Assembly (NCBI RefSeq): GCF_946190275.1
Contig: NZ_CAMHZQ010000003.1
Coordinates: 106,681 to 170,680, forward strand
Reading direction: 5' to 3'
DNA: 64,000 bases
Source: Streptococcus mitis
GTDB taxonomy: Bacteria > Bacillota > Bacilli > Lactobacillales > Streptococcaceae
A program made the translations under genes and the position numbers. Position 1 is the stretch's first letter, and every line of letters begins with the position of its first letter. The notes beneath the pieces were generated by a model, which saw only the letters and a list, made by a program, of their open reading frames with translations, was not told the origin of the DNA and made no database searches. Positions 17,329 through 26,377 of the stretch are shown here, piece after piece.

Positions 17329-18329
17329 TTTTGGTACTCCTGTAACAGTCTGAGTTTTTCAAGGGCCTTGCCACTAGCAATCACTTGACGGGCCAAGGCA
17401 ACTCCTTCCTTGATACTATCTACCTTACCATTAGCATAGAAACCAAGACCTGCATTCAGAACTGTAGTTTCCAAGAATGGACTTGGTTCGTTCTTGAGAA
17501 CACTGAGCAAAATTTCTGCATTTTCCTGAGCATTCCCTCCACGAATATCTTCGATAGCGTAGCGTTCCATCCCCAAATCCTCTGGAGTAAAGCTTGACAG
17601 GGTGATTTCGTCATTTTCAAGAAGTGCGATGTTAGTTGTTCCGTTCAAGCCAGCTTCATCCAGTCCTTCTGGTCCAGCTACTACAATAGCACGTTTGCGA
17701 CCCATATTTTTCAAAACCTGAGCTGTACTTTCTAGAAGTTCTGGACGACTAATTCCAAGAAGCTGTGTTTCCAAAGCCATTGGGTGAATCAGGGGACCAG
17801 TCAAGTTCATAATCGTTGGAATTCCCAATTCCAAACGAGCTGGCATGATGTATTTCATAGCTGGGTGCATATTTTTGGCAAAGAGAAAGACGATTCCAGT
17901 TTTATCAAAGATCTTACCTAGTTCAGCTGGTTTGAGGTCTAGGTTGATGCCCAAGGCTTCGAGAACATCTGCAGAACCAGATTTTGAAGAAATCGAGCGG
18001 TTTCCGTGTTTGGCCATATGAACACCACCACCAGCCAAGACAAAGGCTGCAGTTGTCGAGATGTTAAAGCTGAAAGACTTGTCCCCACCTGTACCACAGT
18101 TGTCCATGGCATCATGAATTTCAGTTGGAATGTGTTGGGCATGGCCTCTCATAACTTGGGCAATGGCTGTGCGTTCTTCAGGTGTTTCTCCCTTCATCTT
18201 AAGGGCCAAGAGAAGAGAAGCAATCTGTGCTTCAGTTACACGCCCAGTTACGATACGCTCAATGACATCTGTCATTTCCACACCTGATAAATTTTCAAAT
18301 TTTGCTAATTTTTCAATAATCTCTTTCAT
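17325..18329 (-). CDS. trpD: Anthranilate phosphoribosyltransferase
   Basis: The 334-residue enzyme transfers phosphoribose from PRPP to anthranilate. The PRPP loop [13 protein letters not shown] (from about residue 77), the [21 protein letters not shown] stretch and [20 protein letters not shown] match the family throughout. It lies 10 bases after trpG and shares an ATGA overlap with trpC. It is not fused to a glutamine amidotransferase; trpG is a separate gene here. Confidence 0.95.
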   Translation of the reverse strand: MKEIIEKLAKFENLSGVEMTDVIERIVTGRVTEAQIASLLLALKMKGETPEERTAIAQVMRGHAQHIPTEIHDAMDNCGTGGDKSFSFNISTTAAFVLAGGGVHMAKHGNRSISSKSGSADVLEALGINLDLKPAELGKIFDKTGIVFLFAKNMHPAMKYIMPARLELGIPTIMNLTGPLIHPMALETQLLGISRPELLESTAQVLKNMGRKRAIVVAGPEGLDEAGLNGTTNIALLENDEITLSSFTPEDLGMERYAIEDIRGGNAQENAEILLSVLKNEPSPFLETTVLNAGLGFYANGKVDSIKEGVALARQVIASGKALEKLRLLQEYQK

Positions 18330-18339
18330 CCTAGTTTCC

Positions 18340-18906
18340 TCACTTTACAACCTTCTCAATAAAATTCCGAATAGAAGACAAGCCATCTGGCGTTCCGATA
18401 CTCTCTGGATGGTATTGGAAGCCATAAATCGGTAGGTTTTTGTGTTGAATTCCCATAATAGCTTGGTCATCAGTCGAACGAGCTGTCACTTCAAAATCTT
18501 CGGGCATTTCTTCAATCAAAATACTGTGATAACGCATGACTGCACGGCCATCCTCGATACCTTGATACAAAACAGATGGCGCTTCAAAGCTGATATTGCT
18601 CTGTTTCCCATGCATGACTTTTGGAGCCAAACCTAACTTACCACCAAAGACTTCTGCAATGGCTTGATGGCCCAAACAAATTCCAAGAATCGGCTTTTTG
18701 CCGGCAAAGTCACGAATCATGTCTTCCATCTTACCAGCATCAACTGGCCAACCTGGGCCGGGCGAAAAGACCAGACCATCTGCTTTTTCAGCTTCTTCAT
18801 ACAGCTTGGGATCATCATTTCTCAAGACCTGAACTTCTGCAAAATTCCCAATGTACTGGGCCAAGTTATAGGTAAAAGAATCATAGTTGTCAATCAATAA
18901 AATCAT
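18340..18906 (-). CDS. trpG: Anthranilate synthase component II (glutamine amidotransferase)
   Basis: The 188-residue class I glutamine amidotransferase has the nucleophile in LGICLGHQA (C77) and the catalytic His and Glu in [10 protein letters not shown] near the end. The N-terminal [12 protein letters not shown] is typical of TrpG/PabA. It supplies ammonia to TrpE. Its ATG overlaps the trpE stop by four bases. Some Firmicutes share this subunit with folate synthesis. Its place inside the trp operon makes the tryptophan role primary. Confidence 0.93.
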   Translation of the reverse strand: MILLIDNYDSFTYNLAQYIGNFAEVQVLRNDDPKLYEEAEKADGLVFSPGPGWPVDAGKMEDMIRDFAGKKPILGICLGHQAIAEVFGGKLGLAPKVMHGKQSNISFEAPSVLYQGIEDGRAVMRYHSILIEEMPEDFEVTARSTDDQAIMGIQHKNLPIYGFQYHPESIGTPDGLSSIRNFIEKVVK

Positions 18907-20264
18907 GGTCTTAGTTCTCCAATTCTAGTCATAGATTTAGCCTTGTTAATGGTTTCTTGGTATTCGTTTTGGGCGATAGAGTCGTAGACAATCCCTGCCC
19001 CGGCCTGCACATAGGCTGTTTGATTTTTGAGAATCATGGTTCGGATGGCAATGGCGAAGTCCATATCACCCGTCGCAGACAAGTAGCCGATTGCTCCTGC
19101 GTATACGCCACGTTTTTCTGTTTCCAGTTCATAGATGCGTCTCATCGCTCGAATCTTTGGTGCTCCAGAAACAGTTCCAGCTGGAAGTGTTGCTTTCAAG
19201 GCATCCATGGCAGTGAGTTCTGGAAGCAAACGCCCCTTGACCACACTGGTCAAATGCATGACATAGCGGAAAAGCTCCACTTCCATATACTTAGTGACTT
19301 GGACACTGGCCGTTTCAGAGATGCGACCAATATCATTACGACCCAAGTCTACTAACATTCGATGCTCTGCTGTTTCCTTCTCATCAGAAAGTAGGTCTGT
19401 CGCCAAAGCCTTGTCCTCTTCATCCGTAGCACCTCTTGGTCGCGTCCCTGCAATCGGATTGGTTGTCACGATGCCAGTTTTGACAGAAACCAAACTTTCA
19501 GGACTTGCGCCGATGATTTGATAATCCCCAAAATCATAGAAATAAAGGTAATTAGAAGGATTAGTCACGCGGAGATTTCTGTAGAAGTCAAATGGATTTC
19601 CAGTAACTTCTGCTGAGAAGCGTTGACTAAGTACACATTGGAACATATCGCCATTACGAATCAAGTCACGAGCTGTTTCCACCATTTCCTCAAACTTCTG
19701 AGGAGCGATATGCGGTTTGAAGTCTAACGGAGATAGATTCAAGTCTTCAAATTCATTTGGAGCAGGGAGGCGTAATTCCTCAAGTACTTGGTTCAAGGCT
19801 TTTTCCAAGTCTTCTTGACTACGCTCACTATAGAGAACATCCTCGATGACATGGATTTTTTCCTTCTTGTGGTCAAAGACCATGTAACTCTCATAGACAA
19901 AGAAATGCATGTCTGGCGTCCCAATTGTATCCTCAGGAATTTGACCAATTTCTTCATAAAGAGAAATCATATCGTAACCCACAAAACCAATGGCTCCTCC
20001 ACCAAAAGGTAGATCTGAATGGTGTTGGCTCTTATGAGTTATTTCATAAAGGAAATCCAAGGGATCACGATCAATCACTTGCCCATTTTGATAAAGAACT
20101 CCATTTTCAAACTTAATCTCAAAAACTGGATTATAGGCTAGGATAGAAAAACGAGCTGTTTCCTTATCTCTCGGAATACTCTCTAAGATAACCTTGTGTT
20201 GCCCCTTTAGGCGCATATAAGCCAAGATTGGTGATAAGACATCTCCATGAATGATTCGTTCCAT
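18903..20264 (-). CDS. trpE: Anthranilate synthase component I
   Basis: The 453-residue protein makes anthranilate from chorismate. The C-terminal chorismate-binding domain shows FQCVLSQRF, PIAGTRPRG, DLGRNDIGR and LPAGTVSGAPKIRAM. The N-terminal VILESIPRD corresponds to the LLES-type tryptophan feedback site, so feedback inhibition is likely intact. It is the first gene of trpEGDCFBA. A leader of over 500 bases precedes it, with a T-box at its distal end and palindromic sequence between. Confidence 0.95.
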   Translation of the reverse strand: MERIIHGDVLSPILAYMRLKGQHKVILESIPRDKETARFSILAYNPVFEIKFENGVLYQNGQVIDRDPLDFLYEITHKSQHHSDLPFGGGAIGFVGYDMISLYEEIGQIPEDTIGTPDMHFFVYESYMVFDHKKEKIHVIEDVLYSERSQEDLEKALNQVLEELRLPAPNEFEDLNLSPLDFKPHIAPQKFEEMVETARDLIRNGDMFQCVLSQRFSAEVTGNPFDFYRNLRVTNPSNYLYFYDFGDYQIIGASPESLVSVKTGIVTTNPIAGTRPRGATDEEDKALATDLLSDEKETAEHRMLVDLGRNDIGRISETASVQVTKYMEVELFRYVMHLTSVVKGRLLPELTAMDALKATLPAGTVSGAPKIRAMRRIYELETEKRGVYAGAIGYLSATGDMDFAIAIRTMILKNQTAYVQAGAGIVYDSIAQNEYQETINKAKSMTRIGELRP

Positions 20265-20340
20265 TGTAATTTCCCTTTCGATTCTTTTCTTTATATACTT
20301 TTAGTCTTAATTTATTATCTTTTTTCTATTTCCCTTAAAT

Positions 20341-20520
20341 AGTGCGGACGGGAGGTAAAATTATCCAGTGGATGATTTTAGAAATCCAGGAAATGAAAGA
20401 CCTAATTTTTGAGCCTTAGGTCTCAAAAATTCCATTCTAGAGAAGCATCTTTGCTTCTCTAGAATACCACTATGGCGGGAAATATCTTTTAAAAGCTCAC
20501 TTCGTTCGCAATTTTTTTAG
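20341..20520. repeat. Palindrome-rich insert in the trp leader
   Basis: Two strong inverted repeats lie in tandem: AATTTTTGAG...CTCAAAAATT (about 20405-20432) and TCTAGAGAAGCA...TGCTTCTCTAGA (about 20437-20463). They are flanked by GGACGGGAGG on one side and GGCGGGAAAT on the other. It sits between the T-box terminator and trpE and does not encode a protein. It looks like a small mobile repeat of the streptococcal type, but I cannot name the family. Confidence 0.4.
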
Positions 20521-20581
20521 CAGTCTATTTAATGATTAAAAATAATTTAAAACTGAATAGCTGAACCTATAATAAATATAT

Positions 20582-20826
20582 AAAAATCCCCACGCAAAAT
20601 AACTTGCGTGAGGACGAAATTCGCGGTGCCACCTCAATTATAGGATTTCTCCTATCTCTCATTCCTGTCTCAGATACCTCCTGTAACAGGCTGTGCGATA
20701 AAGGGCACTCCCTTGAGAATTATGTTTTCTTCTCTTATTTCAGATGGACCCAACCTTACAGCTTTCTCTGCTTGTTTCCAGCAACCACAAGCTCTCTGTG
20801 AGAGAAAGGACTATAATTTTTCCATC
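20582..20826 (-). promoter_or_regulatory. Tryptophan T-box leader of trpEGDCFBA
   Basis: Read on the minus strand, stem I closes with GATGGA/TCCATC (20821-20826 with 20743-20748). UGG (20750-20752) sits just inside as the specifier. The antiterminator core AGGTGGCACCGCG follows, then the terminator CCTCACGCAA...TTGCGTGGGG with T-run ending near 20582. Uncharged tRNA-Trp would favour read-through into trpE. Stem I starts two bases after the stop codon of the upstream trpB paralogue, and no clear promoter lies between. Confidence 0.9.
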
Positions 20827-20828
20827 TT

Positions 20829-22007
20829 TTATTTTTTAGCTTCTAGGTAGTCTGCAATCGCAGCTACGTCCTTGTCCCCACGACCAGAGACATTGATGAT
20901 GATAATCTCATCTTTACTTAGATTCGGTGCACGTTTAACTGCTTCTGCAATAGCGTGTGAACTTTCAATTGCTGGGATAATTCCTTCAGTCTTGCTGAGA
21001 AGGAGGAGAGCCTGAACAGCTTCTTCATCCGTCGCAGCCACATATTCCACGCGACCTGAGTCTTTGAAGTAAGCATGTTCTGGACCAACCCCTGGATAGT
21101 CCAAACCAGCTGAGATAGAGTAAACTGGAGCCAACTCTCCGTCTTCCTTAAAGACTGCATAGGTCTTCATTCCGTCGACAATTCCGATACTACCTTTTGT
21201 CATAGTAGCTGCGTGCTTGTCTGTATCAAGTCCATGACCAGCAGCTTCGACCCCAACCAATTTAACTTCTTCATCAGCCACATACTGAGAAAAAGCACCG
21301 ATGGCATTGGAACCACCACCTACACAAGCAATAACGTAGTCTGGTAAACGGCCTTCTTTTTCTAAGATTTGACGGCGAGATTCTTCACTGATGACTTTCT
21401 GGAACTCATGTACAATCGTAGGATAAGGGTGAGGCCCCACAGCAGATCCCAGAACGTAGAAGGCTTCAAGATCATTCATCCATGCTCCAAAAGCTGCATC
21501 AACCGCATCCTTAAGAGTTCGTGTCCCCGTTTCAACTGCGTGAACAGTTGCTCCCATCATCTCCATACGGAAGACATTGAGACGTTGACGTTCCACATCT
21601 TCTGCCCCCATGTAGACATCACAGGCCATACCAAACTTAGCTGCAGCAGCTGCAGTCGCAACACCGTGCTGACCAGCTCCTGTTTCTGCGATTACTCGTT
21701 TTTTGCCCATGCGTTTAGCCAAAAGAATTTGTCCTAAAACGTTATTGAGCTTGTGAGAACCAAGGTGGTTAAGGTCTTCGCGCTTGAGATAAATCTTAGC
21801 ACCACCTAAGTGATCTGTCAAACTTTCCGCAAAATAGAGCGGTGTTTCGCGACCTGAATAGTCCTTTAAGTAATGACGAAATTCTGCCAAAAACTCTGGA
21901 TCATCTTTGTACTTTTCAAATGTCACTTCCAACTCATCCAACAAAGCCTGAATCGGCTCCGGTACAAAACTACCACCAAATTGTCCAAAATAACCTTTGG
22001 TTGTCAT
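20829..22007 (-). CDS. Second, stand-alone tryptophan synthase beta chain (TrpB paralogue)
   Basis: The 392 residues align with TrpB throughout: [49 protein letters not shown] (catalytic Glu), [10 protein letters not shown] and the C-terminal SGRGDKD. The PLP-lysine segment differs: [11 protein letters not shown] instead of [11 protein letters not shown] in the operon copy. It has its own strong promoter and tryptophan T-box and no partner trpA. It may act with the TrpA of the operon, or use free indole as a salvage enzyme. The name TrpB is certain at family level; the separate role is inference. AGAGGAAA precedes the ATG. Confidence 0.85.
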   Translation of the reverse strand: MTTKGYFGQFGGSFVPEPIQALLDELEVTFEKYKDDPEFLAEFRHYLKDYSGRETPLYFAESLTDHLGGAKIYLKREDLNHLGSHKLNNVLGQILLAKRMGKKRVIAETGAGQHGVATAAAAAKFGMACDVYMGAEDVERQRLNVFRMEMMGATVHAVETGTRTLKDAVDAAFGAWMNDLEAFYVLGSAVGPHPYPTIVHEFQKVISEESRRQILEKEGRLPDYVIACVGGGSNAIGAFSQYVADEEVKLVGVEAAGHGLDTDKHAATMTKGSIGIVDGMKTYAVFKEDGELAPVYSISAGLDYPGVGPEHAYFKDSGRVEYVAATDEEAVQALLLLSKTEGIIPAIESSHAIAEAVKRAPNLSKDEIIIINVSGRGDKDVAAIADYLEAKK

Positions 22008-22137
22008 AAAAATTTCCTCTTTCTGTATTTATTCGGCTTTTTGTTTGCTTTTAGTAGTAGGCAAGGAGCTGCAGATAGAACTTAAGTTCATCAAAGCGAC
22101 TTAACGCCCTAATAAAAGAAAAACAAAATGACCGAAA

Positions 22138-22390
22138 GAAAAAAGCCCACACACAGAATTAAATTCCATGTGAGGGCGTTGGTAACGCGGTGCCACCTCA
22201 ATTATAAAGGGACTATCCCCTTTACATCTCTACCTTGTCTAACAACAAGTTGCACTGTAAGGTGTGCGCACCGAATTTTCATTGTTTCAAATTCATTTTT
22301 AAAATCAGCCCACTTTCACTACTTCCAACCACCTGTTCACAATCACCACAGGCTCCCTGAAGATCAAAAATAGTTACTTTTCTGATTTGT
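22138..22390 (-). promoter_or_regulatory. Tryptophan T-box leader of the second trpB
   Basis: On the minus strand, AAATCAG/CTGATTT closes stem I (22382-22388 with 22302-22308), with UGG (22310-22312) just inside, the same geometry as the trpE leader. AGGTGGCACCGCG is followed by the terminator GCCCTCACA...TGTGTGGGC and a T-run (22138-22177). It responds to tRNA-Trp charging. Confidence 0.9.
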
Positions 22391-22397
22391 TGAACTT

Positions 22398-22426
22398 ATT
22401 TTAATACTTTGTTTTTTCTTTGTCAA
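22398..22426 (-). promoter_or_regulatory. Strong sigma-A promoter of the trpB paralogue (possibly the whole trp region)
   Basis: Minus-strand TTGACA (22421-22426) and TAAAAT (22398-22403) are 17 bases apart; transcription would start near 22391 at the foot of the T-box. Confidence 0.85.
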
Positions 22427-22433
22427 GACTTTT

Positions 22434-23663
22434 TTACAATTTTTTTGATGAAGCTAGTACTTTTTCAGAAACTGTTTTGAAAGTCTCAATGATATAGTCC
22501 ACTTCTTCATCGCTTAGTTTAGTATGAAGAGGGAGCGTAATTTCATTTTCAAAGAAGGCATAGGCCTTGGGATAATCTGCCATATCAAAACCAAGATTCT
22601 TATAGGCTGTCAAGAGCGGAAGCGGTTTGTAGTGGACGTTACTTGCAATTCCTGCTTTGGCCAATTCTTGGATGATGAGGTTGCGCTCTTCTAAGCTCGC
22701 TCCTTCTACATGGGTGATGTAGAGGTGGCGTGAAGATTCGGCAGTTTCAGTCTTGTGTGCCAAAGGATGGATGCGAGAACCTGCAAAACCACGATCATAG
22801 CGGTCCACGATGTCCTTACGACGTTGCAACAAACTTGGATAGCGGTCCAATTGTACCAAACCAAGTGACGCCATGATATCGGTCATATTGCACTTGTAGG
22901 CTGGTGTGACGATATCGTATTCCCACGAGCCCAGTTGCATCTTAGCTAAAGCATCCTTAGTTTGTCCGTGAAGTGAAAGAATTTGGAATTCTTTGTACAT
23001 TTTTTCATCATCAATCGCTGGATTGGCTTTCCAAGTCGCACTTCCTCCCTCAGCAGTTGTAAAATTCTTAACGGCATGGAATGAGAAGGATGTGAAGTCA
23101 GCGATAGAACCAGCCGGTTGACCCTTGTAAGTTGATCCCAAAGCGTGGGCACTATCAGAAACAATCACAATACGGTTAAAGGCCTTTTGCCACTTGCTTG
23201 AAGCGGTAAAGAGGTCACGTTTTTTCTCCACAACTTGGAACAAACGATCATAGTCGCAAACAATCCCTGCAAGTTCTACTGGGATAATCACCTTAGTTTT
23301 CTCAGTGATGGCTTGCTCCAGCAGATCATAGTCCATCTCAAACGTATCAGCTTGGATATCCACCATGACAGGGGTCGCCCCTACGTGAGTGATGACACTA
23401 CATGAAGCTGTATAGGTCATGGCTGGAACGATGACTTCATCACCAGGTCCCACTTCCAAGACGCGCAAAATCAACTCAAGAGCCGCAGTTGCAGAATTGA
23501 GGCAGACAGTCTTAGGCGTCTGTGTATATTGAGACAAGCGACGCTCCAGTTCTTTTGTCTTAGGACCCGTTGTAATCCAGCCAGAACGAAGGGTATCCGC
23601 TACTTCAGCAATTTCTGCTTCCGTAATATCGGGTGGTGAAAATGGAATATTGTAATTTGGCAT
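22434..23663 (-). CDS. DegT/DnrJ/EryC1/StrS-type PLP aminotransferase (nucleotide-sugar)
   Basis: The start is set at the ATG at 23663 (409 residues, MPNYNIPFSPPDIT) with AAAGGAGC upstream; a longer frame runs into BOX sequence. PLP lysine lies in SFHAVKNFTTAEGG, with SGWITTGPKTKELE, PAMTYTASCSVI and DSAHALGS as in sugar aminotransferases such as PglE. The gene lies just after an initiating sugar-phosphate transferase. In pneumococcus such a pair has been proposed to make and load the 4-amino-4,6-dideoxy sugar (AATGal) that starts teichoic acid repeats. Family certain; pathway inferred. Confidence 0.88.
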   Translation of the reverse strand: MPNYNIPFSPPDITEAEIAEVADTLRSGWITTGPKTKELERRLSQYTQTPKTVCLNSATAALELILRVLEVGPGDEVIVPAMTYTASCSVITHVGATPVMVDIQADTFEMDYDLLEQAITEKTKVIIPVELAGIVCDYDRLFQVVEKKRDLFTASSKWQKAFNRIVIVSDSAHALGSTYKGQPAGSIADFTSFSFHAVKNFTTAEGGSATWKANPAIDDEKMYKEFQILSLHGQTKDALAKMQLGSWEYDIVTPAYKCNMTDIMASLGLVQLDRYPSLLQRRKDIVDRYDRGFAGSRIHPLAHKTETAESSRHLYITHVEGASLEERNLIIQELAKAGIASNVHYKPLPLLTAYKNLGFDMADYPKAYAFFENEITLPLHTKLSDEEVDYIIETFKTVSEKVLASSKKL

Positions 23664-23688
23664 TGATTTGCTCCTTTTATCTGTACTC

Positions 23689-23793
23689 ATACTCAATGAA
23701 AATCAAAGAGCAAACTAGGAAACTAGCCGCAGGCTGTACTTGAGTACGGCAAGGCGAAGCTGACGTGGTTTGAATTTGATTTTCGAAGAGTAT
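23689..23793. repeat. BOX element (A and C modules, no B)
   Basis: It begins ATACTCAATGAAAATCAAAG, contains GTACGGCAAGGCGAAGCTGACG, and ends GATTTTCGAAGAGTAT. These are the boxC and boxA sequences of the pneumococcal BOX repeat. It lies between the sugar transferase and aminotransferase genes, so it is transcribed within that operon. Confidence 0.9.
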
Positions 23794-23811
23794 CATTTTC
23801 TCATGACTACT

Positions 23812-24504
23812 TTATTTTAACACTTCAAACACGGTTTGAAACATGATTTTGATGTCTCCAAGGAAACTAAACTCTCGGAGATAGGCGAGGTTATAGCGCA
23901 TCTTTTCAGGAAGGACGTGTTCAACATAGGCTTGGTCAACTGACAGGCCTTTTTCGGTCATTTGACTGATAATAGTGTCCTCATCCTTGTAGTTGATGCT
24001 GGCTGGAGAGGTAATCCCTGCTGGTAAAAGTAAGGTCGCCATCATTTCAGGGCTATACTGCTCTGTGTAGCGTGGCACTTCAGGTCGTGTACCGACAAAG
24101 GACATTTCGCCTTTAAGGACATTGACCAGCTGAGGCAGTTCGTCCAAACGGACACGGCGGATAAAATTGCCAACCTTGGTGATGCGGCTATCGTTAGCAG
24201 AAGTCACCAGACTTCCTTTTTTATCCGCATCCGTCACCATGGTACGGAACTTCCAAATCTTGAAAGGTCGATTGTACTGGGTCACGCGCTCTTGCTTATA
24301 AATCACTGGCCCCTTGCTATCCAACTTAATCCAAATGCTCAAGATGAGAAAGATGGGAGAGGTTAGAATCAGTAAGACAAAGGCTAGAACCCAGTCCAAA
24401 CAACGCTTGAAAATCAGCGAACCCTTCCTTTTAGAGACAAGCTGGTAGTAAGACTCAACCTCGCTTGATTTCATTTCCACGGGCAAGTCTTCCCATTTCA
24501 GCAT
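23812..24504 (-). CDS. Undecaprenyl-phosphate sugar-1-phosphate transferase (WbaP/PglC type)
   Basis: The 230-residue protein has one membrane helix (residues about 34-58) followed by the polyisoprenyl-phosphate phosphotransferase domain: KQERVTQYNRPFKIWKFRTM, RRVRLDELPQLVNVLKGEMSFVGTRPEVP. It would transfer a sugar phosphate from a nucleotide sugar to undecaprenyl phosphate at the membrane. Together with the downstream aminotransferase it fits initiation of a choline-decorated teichoic acid or glycan chain. The ATG at 24504 has a GGAG-type ribosome site and two -10-like TATAAT boxes upstream. Confidence 0.88.
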   Translation of the reverse strand: MLKWEDLPVEMKSSEVESYYQLVSKRKGSLIFKRCLDWVLAFVLLILTSPIFLILSIWIKLDSKGPVIYKQERVTQYNRPFKIWKFRTMVTDADKKGSLVTSANDSRITKVGNFIRRVRLDELPQLVNVLKGEMSFVGTRPEVPRYTEQYSPEMMATLLLPAGITSPASINYKDEDTIISQMTEKGLSVDQAYVEHVLPEKMRYNLAYLREFSFLGDIKIMFQTVFEVLK

Positions 24505-24634
24505 GCTGTTTCTCCTTTGTTTTTATTATACTATTTGTCAACATTTTTCATTATACCACAAAATGGAAAAGGCGGTGAAAGAAATCTGTAATTTGAAGGA
24601 TTTCCTTCTTACACTCAATGAAAATCAACGAGTA

Positions 24635-26377
24635 TTAGGCCATAGCCCCTGCCTGCAAGCTATACATCTTGTGATAGGTCCCTCCCAAGGCCAAGAGTTC
24701 CTCATGGGTTCCACTCTCGATAATGCGCCCCTTGTCCAAAACATAGATACAGTTGGCGTCTTGGATGGTCGAAAGACGGTGGGCGATGGCAATGGTTGTC
24801 CGCCCCTGTCTCATCTTAGCCAGAGAAGCTTGAACCAAACTTTCTGTTTCAGAGTCAATATTGGCTGTCGCTTCATCCAAAATCAGAATTTTAGGCTGAC
24901 TGGCGACTGTTCTAGCAAAGGCAAGAAGCTGGCGCTGTCCAGTTGAAAAACTAGAACCACGCTCGGAAACAGGGGAATCGTAGCCTAAAGAAAGTTCTTG
25001 GATAAAGGAATCTGCATCCACGAAGGCTGCAGCAGCCTGAACCTGCTCATCACTGATATCTTGATACATGGCGATATTGGACTTGATAGTCCCGTGATAA
25101 AGGAAGGGTTCCTGCAAGACCAGACCAATGTTTTTTCTCAACTCTTCCTGACTGTAGTTCCTGATATCCACATCATCCAAGAGAACTCGCCCTGACTGGA
25201 ATTCATAAAAGCGCATGAGGACATTGATAATCGAAGATTTCCCAGAACCTGTATGCCCCACAAAAGCAATGGTCTCACCCTTGTTAACGGAGAAGGAAAT
25301 ATCATCCAGAATCGGATGTTTTCCATCATAAGAGAAACATACATGTTCAAAACGAATATTGCCTTCTTGGATTTTGGCTTGCCCATCATTTTGAAGGGGC
25401 TCATAGGTCCTCTCATCAATCAAGGCAAAAACACGACCTGCAGAAACCATAGACGTTTGAAGAGTTGAAAAGTTTTGCGTCACCTCAATCAAGGGGTCAA
25501 AGAGACGATTGATATACTGGATAAAGGCATACATGGTTCCAGCTGTTATTCCTAGATAAAGTCCGCGATAGCCAAAGTAGGCCATCAAGACCGCATAACC
25601 TAAGAGTTTCAGCAAACTCATGGCAGGGCGCAAAAAGAGGGCATCCAAGGCTACAGAACGGTTGGCATAGACCAAGTGTTCTTGGTTGATTTCATCAAAT
25701 TCTGCCTGCAGGCGCCTCTCTTGATTAAAGGCATGGATAATCCTGATTCCCTCGATGTTTTCAGCCAGCTTGCTATTGATATCTGACAAGAGACTTCTGG
25801 TTTTCTCAATAATTTTCACCGATTTTTTCCGATAGAGATTGACCAAAAGGAAAATCAAGGGGAGAAAGAGCAAGACTAAAGCAGTCAAACGAAAATCCAA
25901 CACCAACATGGTATAAAGGGTTGTCAGAAAGATAAAAACTGCTGAGATAAAGCTGGATAAAATCCCCGAAAACATATCACTGATGGTTTCGGTATCATTG
26001 GTCAAACGAGAGACGATGGAGCCTGCTGGCGTCTTGTCAAAATAAGACATGCCCAGCTTCTCCATATTGGCAAAGGCATCCCGACGAATATCCCTAACAA
26101 TACTGTAGGACACCCTCGCAAAAAGAAGATTGCCGACATACTGGACCAGAGTTTGTAGGATATAAAGGCCATAGTAGGCCAGCAAAACCGTCACAGCGAG
26201 TTGGTTAAGATTGCTGAGATACTGGTCAATAAAGTGGGAAGCCACAAGGGGAATGACACTTTTGATGACCGTCGTCGCTAGGAGAAAGCTGAGTGCCAAA
26301 AAGGTAAGGAGTCCATAAGGCTTGAGATAGGACATCAAGCGCTTCAATACAGTCCATTGTTCTTGTTTATTCTGCAT
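24635..26377 (-). CDS. ABC exporter half-transporter (heterodimer, subunit with intact Walker B)
   Basis: The 580 residues form a type I exporter: six membrane helices (residues about 1-310), then an ATPase domain with Walker A GHTGSGKSS and Walker B ILILDEATANID, with the catalytic Glu present. The signature reads SFSTGQRQ instead of LSGGQ. Its start overlaps the end of the partner gene by 11 bases. An intact Walker B with a weak signature complements the partner, as in LmrCD/BmrCD-type pairs with one dead ATP site. The substrate (drug, lipid or peptide) is unknown. Confidence 0.9.
   Translation of the reverse strand: MQNKQEQWTVLKRLMSYLKPYGLLTFLALSFLLATTVIKSVIPLVASHFIDQYLSNLNQLAVTVLLAYYGLYILQTLVQYVGNLLFARVSYSIVRDIRRDAFANMEKLGMSYFDKTPAGSIVSRLTNDTETISDMFSGILSSFISAVFIFLTTLYTMLVLDFRLTALVLLFLPLIFLLVNLYRKKSVKIIEKTRSLLSDINSKLAENIEGIRIIHAFNQERRLQAEFDEINQEHLVYANRSVALDALFLRPAMSLLKLLGYAVLMAYFGYRGLYLGITAGTMYAFIQYINRLFDPLIEVTQNFSTLQTSMVSAGRVFALIDERTYEPLQNDGQAKIQEGNIRFEHVCFSYDGKHPILDDISFSVNKGETIAFVGHTGSGKSSIINVLMRFYEFQSGRVLLDDVDIRNYSQEELRKNIGLVLQEPFLYHGTIKSNIAMYQDISDEQVQAAAAFVDADSFIQELSLGYDSPVSERGSSFSTGQRQLLAFARTVASQPKILILDEATANIDSETESLVQASLAKMRQGRTTIAIAHRLSTIQDANCIYVLDKGRIIESGTHEELLALGGTYHKMYSLQAGAMA

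Noticed and set aside
23664..23696. Longer start of the sugar aminotransferase
   Set aside because: It begins in BOX-flanking sequence, and the ribosome site fits the ATG at 23663.
24611..24635. ACTCAATGAAAATCAACGAGTATT as a fourth BOX element
   Set aside because: Only about 20 bases of the boxC end are present; too little to call an element.
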